Both the position numbers and the translations under genes were made by a program. Of a stretch of DNA of 5,183 nt, positions 5,084 to 5,183 are shown in pieces. The stretch is from Blautia sp. (GTDB taxonomy: Bacteria > Bacillota > Clostridia > Lachnospirales > Lachnospiraceae). The stretch lies in assembly GCA_017515945.1 (NCBI GenBank), contig JAFWDX010000498.1, forward strand, positions 1-5,183. The letters run 5' to 3'. Within the stretch, counting starts at the first letter, position 1; the number at the start of each line of letters is the position of its first letter. Under the pieces are notes generated by a model. The model saw nothing but the letters and a program-made list of their open reading frames with translations. It ran no database searches and was not told where the DNA came from.

Positions 5084-5183
5084 GCCCCCTGTGTGGACAC
5101 ATATGCCGCGTCGCGGAGAGTCACAAAAAATGGCCATTTTTTGTGACTCTCCGCGACGCGGCATATGTGTCCACACAGGGGGC
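5084..5183. repeat. Perfect 100-bp palindrome without spacer at the right edge
   Basis: Positions 5084-5133 are the exact reverse complement of 5134-5183, with the centre at TGGCCA and no loop. The palindrome reaches the last base of the window, so its true extent is unknown. Each arm contains smaller inverted repeats (GTGT-GG-ACAC at 5091-5100, CCGCG-T-CGCGG at 5106-5116). Read outward, the arm passes a GTGTCCACACAGGGGGC stretch that loosely resembles the GTGACTCA...GGGGAC style of the 2122-2182 palindrome. It is either a long REP/MITE-type element or a fold-back produced where the assembly ended. Confidence 0.9.

Noticed and set aside
4876..5176. Minus-strand open frames of 82 and 86 codons upstream of the 3D gene
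   Set aside because: They run through the palindrome and the promoter, are Trp/Pro/Cys-rich without a domain, and have no convincing ribosome site.

Overview
The window looks like a short chromosomal piece, possibly a whole metagenomic contig, from a Gram-positive member of the Clostridia, most likely Lachnospiraceae-like. The basis is protein style (a YfhO-family membrane protein, an AlbA_2/HATPase_c_4 protein and a secreted SH3-3D cell-wall protein with a CNCAACC motif), strong AGGAG-type ribosome sites, sigma-A-like promoters with TATAAT boxes, and palindromes carrying a GGGGAC-GTTC-type core. No rRNA, tRNA or CRISPR array is visible, and the taxonomy is inference.

Layout. Positions 1-1990 (minus strand) hold the first 663 codons of a large YfhO-like polytopic membrane protein, whose C-terminus lies beyond the left edge. 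A cytoplasmic linker in it contains a 33-bp coding tandem repeat. The divergent intergenic region 1991-2379 contains a good minus-strand promoter for yfhO, a perfect GC-rich hairpin in its leader, a perfect 29-bp-arm palindrome of REP/MITE type, and an extended -10 promoter for the rightward gene. Positions 2380-3675 (plus) encode a 431-residue AlbA_2 (Schlafen-like) plus HATPase_c_4 protein. It converges on a 360-residue secreted protein at 3756-4838 (minus), built as signal peptide, SH3 domain, very acidic Asp/Glu/Tyr/Ser repeat spacer and C-terminal 3D domain. An intrinsic terminator whose U-tract serves the minus strand sits between the two.

The 345 bp upstream of the 3D gene hold a near-consensus promoter (TTTACA-N17-TATAAT), five TGTT-type hexamers spaced 11, 10, 11 and 10 bp (one pair matches the WalR consensus exactly), a pair of 23-bp direct repeats, a G-rich tract, and a perfect 100-bp spacerless palindrome that ends exactly at the window edge.

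Functionally, two of the three genes concern the cell envelope: YfhO-type GT-C proteins glycosylate surface polymers, and 3D-domain proteins act on peptidoglycan. The AlbA_2 protein has no evident link to them. The most interesting signals are the helically phased WalR-like array over the start of the 3D transcript, the two-family acidic repeat spacer, and the terminal palindrome, which may be either a mobile element or an assembly fold-back.
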